A stretch of DNA of 64,000 bases from Acanthaster planci (taxonomy: Eukaryota > Echinodermata > Asteroidea > Valvatida > Acanthasteridae), in the NCBI RefSeq assembly GCF_001949145.1, contig NW_019091362.1:1076328-1140327 (forward strand). The letters run 5' to 3'. Below, in pieces: positions 1 to 38,170 of the stretch; the stretch's first letter is position 1; the number at the start of each line of letters is the position of its first letter. The notes below the pieces were generated by a model that ran no database searches, was not told the origin of the DNA, and saw only the letters and a program-made list of their open reading frames with translations. The position numbers and the translations under genes are program-made.

Positions 1-284
1 TTAGGTCCTTTTTTCTGGCAAGCATGATCCCCGCGAAAAAAAACGTTTACCAGCAAAAGGACGTATGTATGCAACTATTTTATTTTAATGAAATGTGAAG
101 ATTTCTTGGCAAAATAAAAAAAAAATTCCCAAGTCCTTTAATAAGTTGTTCAAAGGTTGCTTTTTTGTACAGCCTGTGTTGATTTTGTAGTAAATTACAT
201 CCATTTTTACTAAATAAAGACAGTGTCTTTCTTATGCCTTTTTGCGGGAACATTTTTTCTGCTGTGATCATGTTTCCAGGCAAG

Positions 285-308
285 AGGGCGTAAGCGCACT
301 TACGCCCT
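285..308. other. Perfect 10-bp stem, 4-nt loop hairpin
   Basis: AGGGCGTAAG pairs exactly with CTTACGCCCT around the loop CGCA. The sequence context is otherwise AT-rich. No flanking U-tract or gene suggests a terminator or a known structured RNA. Confidence 0.7.
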
Positions 309-1784
309 TCTGCCGGGCACCTGACGAATTCTGGTTTCCCCTACTACTGTCTATCTGCTGTGTTCCCATGACCTACATTCTGTGGCTATGTGGTCTAATC
401 AGACATAGTCCAGAAGAGATTTAAAGCCTTCCTTCTGCTGCATGGTTTATTATTAGTCTTGACGTTTCCCAGCACTTAGTACACATGTAGGGCCCCACAC
501 AAAAAGTACGCTTCTGTTAATATTCCTGGTCGGGAGTTAAGCCGGTGAAATGCTGGGGGTAGTTTTTATCCTCGGTGAAAGTCGCACAACTTGTGAGAAA
601 ATTCTGAGGGGGGGATTTGAGGAGGTTAACATGAGCGCAAGAACTTTTTGCAAATTCTGTATTTTGTACATATACGGATGGTGACATACATGGACATAAA
701 GGTACTGGTACATGTACATACATGTATGTATGACAGGCCAATTGCGATCTAAAGTGGTGTTCATTCATGGACATTTGCTATACCAGAACCACACACATTA
801 AAAGTATCCGTACACTGCACCGGTACACTGTGCATGTAAGAAATCGTGTTCATGTACATATACATGTATGCTTTTGAAGGTGTACATCTATGTGTACATC
901 TAGGCACTGTTTTCAGTCATGTATGTACATGTACATTATGGAACATAAACATACAATCGACATTATTTATTTGTCACTTAAGGGCCAACAGGTTGTTACA
1001 GTATAAACTACATGTACAGTACATGTACATGTACTGTACCTGCACAGACGCATTGATTTAGCAGCACTCCAAATACTTTCAATAAACTCATTTCATGGCT
1101 GTGCCCTCCGGACAGAGTTTAGAGGGGGGCTAATTTATTCAGGTGTTCCCTCTTGACCCACAAATGCAGTGATCTGAGGATTAAAGAAAATTCACCTGGA
1201 ATGCAGAGTTCTCTGATCTCCCCCCCCCCAAGCTGGTGCTTGGTGTTGCTTAAGTCCTGCCATATCAGCAATCTCATGAATTACTCCCAACCCAAATTAA
1301 TTGCATTAACTGAGCCAGGAAGTGGAACGTGCCAAAATGACACATGCGGGGTCTTGGCACCTGATGACCTTTTGACCCCCAAACTCTGTTTCTTTTCTTT
1401 AAACAGACTCACATAATTTTCAAACCTAAGTGGATGTACTCGCACATGTACATATTTTGTACATGTACTGGATTGCAGGTGCAAAACGAGTAACTTTACA
1501 ATTACGAGTGGATTTACATGTAGCTTTTTTTGGGGGGGGGTAGAAAAAGAAGGAAAAATGAAACTCGGCCTCGAAATGTGATACCCACATTTGAATCCTT
1601 TTGAAATTCAGTATGCCTTGAACATTCTATACTTACCAGGTATACCCGTACTTATTCATTGTTTACACGTGTGGAGCATGTGTGGTAATGTACTTGTAGA
1701 GTAATTGTTTAGTATGGTATTGTGGCTCCTGTTTGGTTAGATTTGTTGAGGTTGTTCAATTTGTTGCTGGCTTGCTGATTTTCA

Positions 1785-2010
1785 TACCCAATTCCCTTTC
1801 CACAACTTCTGATTTCTCTGCCCAATAGGTGTGTGTGCATGTAGGCCTATATCATGCACACATCCTTTCCATGAGCATCTGTGTCACATGTATTGCTACC
1901 CAATTCCCTTTCCACAACTTCTGATTTCTCTGCCCAGTAGGTGTGTGTGCATGTAGGCCTATATCATGCACACATCCTTTCCATGAGCATCTGTGTCACA
2001 TGTATTGCTA
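1785..2010. repeat. Two-copy 112-bp tandem duplication
   Basis: A segment beginning TACCCAATTCCCTTTCC repeats head to tail with period 112 (starts at 1785 and 1897). I see about one difference (AATAGG against AGTAGG). The high identity implies a recent duplication or an assembly artefact. Confidence 0.9.
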
Positions 2011-2355
2011 TGTGATCAGGCCAGATGTGTGAATAAACTGTATTTAGTCATTTCACACCATGCTTCACAACTTATTATAGGGCTGATGAAACATTGGCTT
2101 CATCCACCAAACGGTAACTCCCATTGGTGGACATGTTATTCCTGGCCGTAACTAATACTTTATGACAGAGCCGTAGATTGACATACATATATAATGCACC
2201 TGTACATTGTACATGTTTCTCTGGCCTGTTTCATATTATTTTTTTCCCTCTAATCCATGATAAATAACTACATATAGGCTTACACGTACAAGGCAAGATA
2301 AAATATAGTGGGTTTTGTTACCTTTCAGGTTGAACCTTGTAACCTGGTACGCGTG

Positions 2356-2368
2356 TGACCTGTGACCC
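2356..2368 (-). promoter_or_regulatory. Perfect DR1 nuclear-receptor motif
   Basis: The minus strand reads GGGTCA-C-AGGTCA, a direct repeat of two consensus half-sites with one-base spacing. DR1 elements bind RXR, HNF4, COUP-TF and some RAR-RXR heterodimers. It lies 7.7 kb before the first RAR exon found. The match is exact, but occupancy is unknown. Confidence 0.4.
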
Positions 2369-3000
2369 TTGTGCATGTTGGGACGAGATGGAAAAAAAAA
2401 AGTAATTTCATCCTATTAAATAGACAGCAGGTGTTCAATTGTTTCCCACATACTGGAGGAATACACCAAATATTGGTACATATTTTAGGAAAGAGCAAAG
2501 GTTCTTCTTGAAACAACAAACCTGGAAATAGCTTTGAAATAGCCTCAATGTTGAATATTCATGAATCATGCAAGTTTAACTACATACCGTACATGCACAT
2601 GTATATACTATATGTTTTGTTAATTTTAACAGAGGTGCTTTGTAAGTACCAGTACATGTAATTGCTTGCAGCTTTTTCTATGCAGCTCTCAAATGTTAAA
2701 AAAAAATATGTGACCTTGACATTTCGGGTTAGAGGAGGCTTCACACCACGCACTTGCAATTGGCTTATTAAGTTAGAGTTCATTTCTGCTTTTGCCTGTA
2801 CATACACATCAGCCGTCACATTATGACATGTGGGAGTAATTGGAGATAGGTCTTTACATCGCCTTTTTGGGGGGGGTTGAGATGGTGCACATTATTGAAC
2901 TCTAGCCAGCCAAAGAATCAGGTTCATTGATGGAAAAGTCCTGGATCGTTTCATCGGCTCAACTGCTTCCAGTGTGCAAGAGAAGGGAGCGGAGGGGGAG

Positions 3001-3014
3001 AGAGAGAGAGAAGT
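3001..3014. repeat. (GA)n microsatellite
   Basis: A short run of AG dinucleotides in a purine-rich stretch. A second similar tract lies at about 6381-6392. Confidence 0.75.
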
Positions 3015-4223
3015 TAGGTCATACTGTAAGAATGCTCCTGCTGCTTGATGTAGTCACTTGAGTTTGTCCAGCAGGGGAGGGGGTTTCAGGTTTCTGTGTG
3101 GGGGTCAAGGCTGGCCAAGGCTGGCCAAGGCAGGGTATTACAAGGATGGAATGGAGCTGAATGAATGCTGGGATCCAGTGTGTGGCCGGGCTGTGATTTC
3201 ACCCAGAAAGCACTGGCCTAGAGCCCTGGGATATCAATGCTGCAGCAGCAGGGATCCTCCTTGTGAGGTGTCATAAAGAAAGAGAAAGAAAATTAAAGGA
3301 ACTCTGTAAATTTGAGCAATTTTTGTTTGTACAAAGGTTGATATATGGTTCGTTGCTGGGGAGTCGTTTAAAGTCGAATAAATAATTATTGAAGAGACTG
3401 TATAATGATTCTGCTAATGGGATCCAGAGATCCTCACATAATATCCGTGGTAAATCTGCTTTGCCTGAAGTAGATGTTATTTTGCCACACTTTTGTCACT
3501 TTCCAAAGCTTCTCCAAATAAGCGTTTTGTGAGTTACATTTTAATAGAATCTGGTACACAGAAGCCATGAAGCTCGCAGACTATTTTATATGTGGCTGTG
3601 ACTTCAACATCAGTGAATTTTGCCTGGTACTTGTGTGTATACTTTTTGCATATATGCACCAGGCAAAATCGTTGAGTGACAACTGAAAAAAGTTGGAAAT
3701 TCCCAGCAGCTCGGTCTTTTGTTCCGAGTATGGTCTTTCGTTACAAGATCCAGCTCTTTTGTCCGATTTCGGGCACCCCATTTGTGCATGTAAAGCCAAT
3801 GTCTCTGAAACCGGGCTCCCTGACAGCAAGTGGTTAAGAAGTAGCCGTTGCCTGAACTTGTATGAATGATGCATCAGAATCCTGCACACCTCTGCTTACA
3901 CGCAAAAGTTGGGGGTGATGTATATTCATGTCATATTGTGGCGTGGCATTTTCATCAGTGTTGACTGGTTGAAGGAGAAACTTGCTGTCCCAGGAAGCAA
4001 TGAGCAACTAAACCAGGGTTTGGGCAAGTAAAAATTGATATTTAAATGAGACATGTCGTCAATGCAGGAAGCCAGCCGCTAAGATCGCTGACTGGCCAGA
4101 GTATGCACGCCTTTGCATTTGAATATACCGTTCTGACCACAGGTTGTTGGTGTTGTCAGGTGTTTTTTTGTTTGGTGAAGATTGAAAAAGCTCGCAATTC
4201 CAGCAGATTTCATATGCAGCAAC

Positions 4224-4400
4224 GTCTGAGACGGAGGGAACCCCCCTGCTTTGTGTTGGTCATTGTCTGGCAGGAGTCTGGGGAATTCCTTTCAGACATC
4301 TTGGGGGGACGTGTTAAGTAACAATAGTCTGGAATGTGTATAGGCATTGGACATGTTGGGGGGGGTACCCCTCGGTTTCATTTTTTGCTGGGTATAGCAG
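4224..4400 (+). repeat. Dispersed repeat, copy 1
   Basis: It contains TAAGTAACAATAGTCTGGAA, TGTGTATAGGCATTGG and a G-run followed by TACCCCTCGG. The same order occurs inverted at 42047-42163. Copy 1 carries about 75 extra bases between the GAGACGGAG block and the TAAGTAACAATAG block. Confidence 0.7.
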
Positions 4401-7400
4401 ATTTATTGCATGCTGCACGGTTAGGACCAATTGGTAGGGGCCTAAACCGCCTAAACCGCAAAGGTGTTCAGCATTATGCCATTGGTTTTGAGCTTGAAAA
4501 CTTTCTTCGAAAAAATTTGATACATCAGTATTATTAGACATTGAACAGTTTTCTATTTGGCTCTCCCAAATGGTCACCCCAGAATTTCACTGCGAATAAA
4601 CATAATCACACCAAAATTCAATTGTTCTGATGAACTGAAAGCTTGTCAGATCATCGGGATTGCTGGTTCGTTACTTGCTGTTTGTGCCTCTTTTCAGTGA
4701 ACGCCCTACCGGTAAATGGTTAAGTCATGCGCTTCTTTTTGTTTGGCTTTTGTGTTAATGTTGAATCAGAGGTACATGTGTCAGAGCTTGGCATTTGGAC
4801 TGAGTTGCCATGCTGCCAAATAGAAAGGTTCCTGTCACTAGGTTCATTTCTTACTACACCAAATCAATTGCACAGACCAGCCACCAACTAAGAGCAGTGT
4901 CTGCCTGTTGTCATAGTACTGGCGCGGTATGTAGCACCTCACAAGCTGTAAATGCTGTGCCACCCCTCAGTGTCCAGAATGGAACAGGCCATTGTCTAGC
5001 ACCAAATTGTTTCCAGTTGACAGACAGCATGTGCCTGTGACCCTATTGTGGGGTCAGCCTTTCCCTCAACCACAAGATGACCTCAAATGGCCTAATCTTC
5101 TCAAGGACAGAAGGTCTCATGTTTGGCAACAATGGGTTGAGAATTGGTTTGGGAAGGGATATAGAACAGGACGAACAGTTATAGATGCATGTACACTCAG
5201 ACTCAAGACATGTCCCCACACAGTTATGGAATTGGAATCTCTTTTCATGCGGACTGTTGAGTTGTTTTACTGCTTTCAAACTGAACAGGGAAAAAAAATA
5301 GTAAAAATTGGCTGTCATTGGTAGCTGACTGACTTAGTCCTTCATGGCAATGATGCTTCTGTATGGAATGTTATCATTTCAGCTTCTGGATGTATTAACA
5401 ATGCTGTATATGTCAAGTACAAAGTGCAATGAGCAGATAAAAAAACCACCTATTTGGTGTTTAGAAGTTCTCTTATTTTTCCAAATTTCCTCAGACGTTA
5501 TGTGTGAGTAATAATTTTTACAAACCCACTGCTGTACTTCTACTAAGTACATGCATGTATCTTTCCTGGTAATGCATATCCAATATCACTCAGGAAATAA
5601 GTTTTTGAAAAAAAAGAAAGTGAGTTTTGTTGTGGTTAGTTTGGCCCATGTGTTCTGTTCCTTTTGTTTTTTCAGCATCCAAAAAGGGCGTTTCCCATTT
5701 GAATATTAAGAATGGTTCTTTTCCAAGGGTACTTTTATCACCGGATGTATCTGTCACTCCAATAAAGTTTGTGTGAGCGGAATCCTGCATTAGTTTCAAT
5801 GTGAACATTTCATGGATTTGGGTGTGTGTTTGTGAATGGGGGGGGGGAATTGCATCGATCAATTAGTCGGCTGGAGACTTTCAAATAAAGAAGAAAAGAA
5901 AACTGGTTTTTTTTTTGTGGGCACACACTTGATCTCTCTGATCGGTCTGACTCATCTGCCCTTCTCACGCAAAATCATGGCAGAGTTGAAGTGCAGTGTG
6001 GAGGATAAGCTGTGATGTGGATGGATTACTTCGCCCCAAAATATCACACCCCTTTGCTCATCATGCCAGACTGAATTTGTTGTGTTGAAAAGATGTGGAC
6101 GGCAAAGATCTGGCATTGATCTGAGCTTGCATTCTGCATAAGCCGACCTCAAGCGTAAGCGAAGTGGTGAAATTATTTCATTTAAAAAAATACATGCACA
6201 GATGTTTGTCATTGTTTTGCCCTGCTTGCAAAATTGGAGATTTTCTGAAATCTTTAAAAAATATCATCGAACCAAACAGTTCAACTTCAGTCAGTAATGC
6301 GTTGTATGCTCAAAAGCGTAAGGATGCTTAATAGCCACAGGGCACCAGACATGGTTATGAGTTGTGGTTGGACTGCGACAGAGAGAGAGAGACACAGAGC
6401 ATGAGAAAAGCCTCTCGTTCACTCATTCTTGGAGAGCAGGCATAATAGAGGGGAAAAAAAGATCACAGTTGGGCCTTGAGCACAGAAGCCACGGCACTCG
6501 GAAGATGCCTCAAGAACCCCAGACATAATTAGATGAGACGAGAGGTGTATCCCTGGTCGGCTGCGCATTCTTGCGGTTAGGCAAGCTAGACTGGAAAGGG
6601 AGTGAGTGGAGGGGGGGAGTTTGGGGAAAGACCTACCCAGGATTCCACGCTAATTTGCGGTTGCCATGAATGGAGATGGGGATACCTGGGAGGGGTTTTA
6701 AAGGGACACTTATCGTTGATGTACTAAATTTCACGCTGTACGCACACCTCACATGCTGTTACACCGTGTTATTTGCCAGTACATTGTACATATTGATCCA
6801 TCATGCTCTGATATGGTGGGCCTCAACAGTGGTTGAAAATCCTTTGCCTAACATCCAAACCAATTATGTTAAATGCATGTATTTTATTTACATGTATGTA
6901 TTTTATAAATGTACATTATGCATACATCACACAGGTACAGGAACAATGTACTGGTACATTTGCCCATAAATTTACTCACATATGGATCAATAGGTACAAA
7001 CACTTGTTCCATTCATGTGCCCATTTTGTCTCTAGAGACAAAAACTGATATTTGAAATTGCACAATGCATCTACACGTATCACTACCTTTTCTGCTTCCC
7101 CTTGAACTGTTTAGAGAAGTCTTCAACCTTTTCATGCACTTGTGTATTGGAGGCCATTGTAGGTCTCCCATGTGTTTTGAGTGGAGTGATAAATTGCATT
7201 TAGTTGTACTGTCACTGCTATGTACTGTATGTAGATGTGTTACATTGACGGGTACATTTATTTCAATGCGTTGTGTGAATACTTCAGCTATCCATATTGG
7301 ACAAGTGTTGATAACGAAGTTCTGCTTGTTGTATTTTGGTACAAAGCTTGATTTTGGTCTCAGGTTGTGACTTATAACATACATTCTGAGTAAATGTTCT

Positions 7401-10059
7401 TCTGGATCTTACTTTTATACAGCGTGTGCTTCACATACATGTACATTATGCATTCAGTGATCTACAAGTACCCTGGTTCAGTTTATTTGTACATGTATGC
7501 CTTCTGTACATAGTCACGTACCGGTTAAGCTTTGCCAAACCCCCTTGGTTTAGTTTTTTATGGAGACAGTGACCTCCTTTTTGGCATTTCCTATTATTCT
7601 GGGAATGGTGTCATTTCCTATTTGGACATTCCAGCAGGGTCACTCTTGAAAGGTGCAAGGTCAGGCATGATGTCATGGGCAACTTGGTTTGTTGATTAAT
7701 GTGGGAAATGTAGTTTCATGAATTTTGTGCATAGGTGATCTTGTCTGCACAGTACTGTACTTGTGAACTGCGTAATATTCGTGTATAGCAGGCCTACATT
7801 TAAAGGAGATATGTACAATGATACTCTCTCCTGTTGGTAGCCATTGGCACCCTGTTTGTGTTGTTGTCACAAGCATTTTTCTAATCACTTGTGATGTCTC
7901 CCGCTAAATCCATAGACTTCCTGAAGAACTCCACACACAAAAGCCTGTTTGTACCTCACAAGCCCCAATGGTGCCCTAGAACTTCAGAAGGCCGTAAAAT
8001 TGACGCCACCACCCCACACTTGAAGGGCACAAATGGTGGCTGTGACCTCGCAGGAGACAAGGAGGGTCTACCCCCCCTTCCCATCTGGGGGGAGGGAAAA
8101 ATGAATGATGAATGACTATAAAGAAATGAAGCTGAAGGATAAAGGGGTGGGCAGAGGGCTTGGAGGGGAGCAACAAGATGAGGTATCCCTCTTGGTTGCC
8201 CTGATGAGAACCACATGCGCTGAGGCTTGGTAGTCCCTGCGCACGTGCTGTATTTGCTAATGTATCGCCCTTGACACTGGAAGACACTCCTGTTGACTCT
8301 ATCGAGTCTTTTTTTTTTTTCATTTATTTTTTTGGCTACAAAATACCAAATTTGTTTTTTGCAAGCAACCAGTTCTGCAGATTTCCATTTCAAAGTCTTT
8401 ATGCACATGTTAAATAGTTCACATGAATTGCTTAATCCTTCTCATCCAACTCACTGGTAACTACTAACTACTGGTAGCATGGGTTAATATTGGAGATTGA
8501 TTGTCCATGTACATGTATAATGACAATCGTCTCCCTGGTAAGCAGCGCAAAGGAGAAATTAAGGACCAACAGCCTGGCACAAAAACTATGAATTAAGTTA
8601 AAAGGTACCGGTACCAAAACAAAAAGCCAACAAATACACAAAAGCACTTTCATAATCTTCATTAAGTGGCTTTATCAACTTTTCCTGTTTACTTAAGGAA
8701 AATATACGAACACTTCTTACAGGGCATTTTCATGTAGTATTGTTATAATTGGTGTTTGCCACTATACAAAATGCATTACATGCTTGAAACAAGTGTTCAA
8801 TCCAACCTTATACTTCGACATTTTCAGTGCTAATTAACCAATTTAAAGAACACCTTTTAAAAAATGTTGAATACCGACACATGAATTGTTAATGAACTCC
8901 TTCAACATTAGATTTAGTATTTCAAATGCCGGATTTAAAATTTGAAATGCTGGATTGAACACTTTCAATGTGTAGTCTTTGACTGCACAAATGCAAGTGT
9001 TGGATTCCACACTTCGGATTTTAGCCTGTAGAAAAATGGCACATCAGCTCTGAACATTATGCTGCCATCCACAGACTGTCTGTCTGAAACTTGTACTTCC
9101 AACCATTGTAGTTTTGTATCCCTCCTTATAGTCCTGCAAACGCTAACACTGATAGAGACAAAAGGACTTGAATCAAGTCTATTTGTCCTCTGCTCTTCTG
9201 GTTGCCACAATCCCGGGCAGATGTTAACGTTCTCCGGGGATTGCATCATAAATTTATCATGACAAATTCATGATGAGGCCCTGCCTTCTTTTGACCAGGA
9301 GCAGCAGGGGGAATTTTAGTTGACGTGGTGGTATTTTGCAATCACAAAGGGAGAGGAATTGATGGAAAGGATAGGTGTTGCGAGGAGCAGCCCTCTGGAA
9401 ATGGCAAATAACATGTCTGTATCCGAAGGGAATTCGTAGAAACAGTTTACACTGAGGATAAATAGGAGAAATTGTTAGGCTGTTTGTGTAAGTCATGTTT
9501 GAGAAAGACGACATATTCTCAAGTCTCTCCAGTTTTCTTATCTGCTCATGGCCTTTCACTACTCATTAGGTTTCATTGTTGGATGTTTCCTTTGTGAAAT
9601 GTCACAAATGTGGTGGACCTTCTTTTGGTTGTTGTTAAAGCATCTTCATGCCTCTGTAGCAAATGAGTTACAATGTCTAACTTTAAAAACTGCAGTGTGC
9701 ATACTGGTACATACAGCACTTGTCAGAAACTCATTTTTCACATGAAGTTAGAGTACTGTGAGAGCAAATGCGACATGGTTATGGGTTGGGCAAATGCTTT
9801 TGCATAGGGAAGAAATAGATCATCTGGTTTCCATGTAAATTCATAATGACAGGTGTCGGCCAGAACTCCCTGATGTGTTCACGTGTGACGGGGAGTATGT
9901 GAACAGATGATTATTGGTTTCCAGTTCTTCAAAACATTTCCCCCAGCAGTTAGTATTACATATAAGTTCTGAAATTCAACCTTCAACTGTATTGCCAAGG
10001 GTTTCTCTGTTGACGGCTCCATCTGACTGCTATTGTATCCGTTTTTGGTCTCATTCCAG

Positions 10060-35874
<25,815 letters not shown>

Positions 35875-38170
35875 AAAGACAGGACAGCTGATGGTGCATG
35901 GAATAAGCCAATAAGATCCACTCAAACTTCTTAGATACGAAGATTTGTTTGAAGAGTTCGAATGCAAGTTTCCCAAGGAAGTGAGCAAACAAAGAGGAAT
36001 TTTAAACACCTTAACAACTGCTGGAAGAACTTTTTGGAATCACGTATAGTTTGTTTGTTCAGTATTTAAGTACCCTCCGCATTGTACGCAATCATTTTAT
36101 TTTACGGGACCGCCCAAGGAAAGAGTTTTGTGCTAAATGACTTGTAATGAATCCCTTATGTGTGAATGTGTAGATTCTCCGACCACATAACCTGTCTGTA
36201 ATGAAACAGCCAATCAGCTGGCATATTAGGGGATTTCTAAGTGCTTCAGTAACATCACACTTGTTTTTAATGAAATATGTTGGCATGTCTGAGTGTTCAT
36301 GATGGAGGTCAAATTCCTGATTCTGGTTCAGATTACAAAAATCAAGACGTGCCCAGTTTAGTTGCCAGGAAGTTTTTAAGAACTGAAATTTGTTTGAAAA
36401 TGCAAAAGAGATCTGTTTTAAAAACAGGTGAACATCTTCATTGACACTTTCTTTATTGATGATTTGCATGGATACTTGACTAAAAGTCGCCATTTATTGA
36501 GTGCACTAAAGTGGTTTTATTTTGTGATTTATTGTACATTTTTTCAGCTCTGAAGTGGGCAAGAAAAAAAAAAAAAGGAGTGAAATTCAGATTGGAAGGT
36601 TGTGACCTGTTGCGACAAGTGCTTGGGTTGGATTGATTCACAAGAGATGAGGGGAACAAAAAGATGTTGAGCACATAAACCCTACCCCGCTTGAAGCTAA
36701 CTCTGAAAGTCTATTTCTACACATTAGCTTCTTAAATGCTTAAATGTGTGTTTTCATAGTGTATATAATAGTTCATATTAAGTATGTATAGATTGCAGAC
36801 ATGCCTATTGAGCGCATATGCGTACTTAAGAAGTATGCATCAAGATGTGACCATGTGGTGTGAAGACTGGACACTGCGTGTGGATATGTTCACAGGCCAT
36901 GCACAGACTTCATCCCGAACCAAAGTAGTCTTTAAAATGTAATTTATAGCATTTGTATTTCCTGAGGGATTCCAACAGTTCATAGATTTGGTGATTTGAC
37001 TGGATCGTGTATCTGATAGGCAGATATTGAGGATTTGTGTGCTATCTGCACTGAAGACAAAATGTCCTTGTACAGAGGCACGTACTAAAAGTGTTTCCCC
37101 GTGACTTTAACCTTTCACCACTTGGAGCCTCTCAGAAAAGTGCATTGTTCCCTGCCCGAGCATTTTGGATGTGTTGAAAGTTAGGGGCCAGGCAGGTCGC
37201 TGTTTGGTTTAAAAACCCCTTTTTTAGGAGTGGTCCCGTGCACGTCAGCCTCTTCAGCGGGTGCTGTATGGACATGATCGAAGGGGGTAGCACATTTTGA
37301 TGGTTCCGTGCGTAACCGGATTGTGTACCAATGGCACCTGCTGCTGTGGGCATGTGAATCATGTGCAGTAATCCCACACAGTTAAAAGATTTCCTCGTTT
37401 CTCTGATTGTGTAACAGCTCATCTTGTGTTCCCCCCCCTCCCTGTTTGCTGTCAGCTTGGAGCTTTTGAAGCAGCTGTGCTGGTTTGAATCCTTGAAGCT
37501 AATGTAGGCATTGAAGTGACTGAACTGTGAATGCATCCTTGTGCTGTTGCATTTATTACTTGGCAAGCCACTGTGACATTTCATTAAAAATTTAGGAATC
37601 TCATTCCAGCAGATCTTGCAAATGCATATGATGAACGTGCCACGAACATGTACATAGGTTGCCCTATTTAAGACCATCCAACCACATGATCGCTGCACGT
37701 TCACAGTCCTCCAGTCATACAAGACTGTTCCAGATATTCTGCAGAATAGCCAGCTTGATACCTCTGTTATTCCTGAGGGCCCCAGCGTGTGGGGTTGTTG
37801 TGTGTGGGTTGGTCCATATTTGACCTTGATTTCCATACATAGCCATGACTTCCTGAGCAGACGGGAGACATTTTAGAGTGTCCATTATTTACCTGAGCTT
37901 GGTTCCACTCCTGTCATGTTAGAGATGCACTAGGTTTTGTGCATATTCCGCTGGAAACCAGTTGCTTAAACTGAGCACCATTCACTTACACAAAAGTGTG
38001 CGTGCATTTGCTAGCTTCTCATTTGGCTTTTGCTAGTATCCAGCCAAGTGCTGTAAACATGAGTTACAAGTCACCGGAGCCACTTTTAAGTTTTACTCTA
38101 TTTTGGATTGAGGAATTTAACTCATTGCTCAGTTTATGATGAAAATAAACATTGTGTAGATATTAAAATG
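35875..38170 (+). other. Probable RAR 3' untranslated region
   Basis: This follows the RAR stop codon without any supported exon. The first good polyadenylation signal I see is AATAAA at 38144-38149, which would give a 3' UTR of about 2.3 kb. Long AT-rich sequence continues to about 41.3 kb, so a more distal end is possible. The end position is inference. Confidence 0.45.

Larger units (their letters stand above)
1..10059. other. Upstream non-coding region or RAR 5' intron
   Basis: No exon can be defended here. Open frames are short and lack coding character. The missing RAR first exon could lie here or before the window. A GC-richer island at 2980-3280 contains a 72-codon open frame but no donor in the required phase. 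Specific repeats and motifs are listed separately. Confidence 0.5.

Noticed and set aside
3058-3276. 72-codon frame in a GC-rich island as the RAR first exon
   Set aside because: The only donor-like site near its end is weak (GAG|GTGTCA) and in phase 0, whereas the next exon needs a one-base overhang.
7956-8408. 150-codon minus-strand open frame
   Set aside because: It shows low complexity with no recognisable domain or splice pattern, and overlapping frames on the same strand look equally plausible.
37132-37836. Longest non-repeat open frame (234 codons, minus strand)
   Set aside because: It lies antisense to the probable RAR 3' UTR, has a cysteine- and histidine-rich random composition, no domain and no splice context. 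Chance is more likely.
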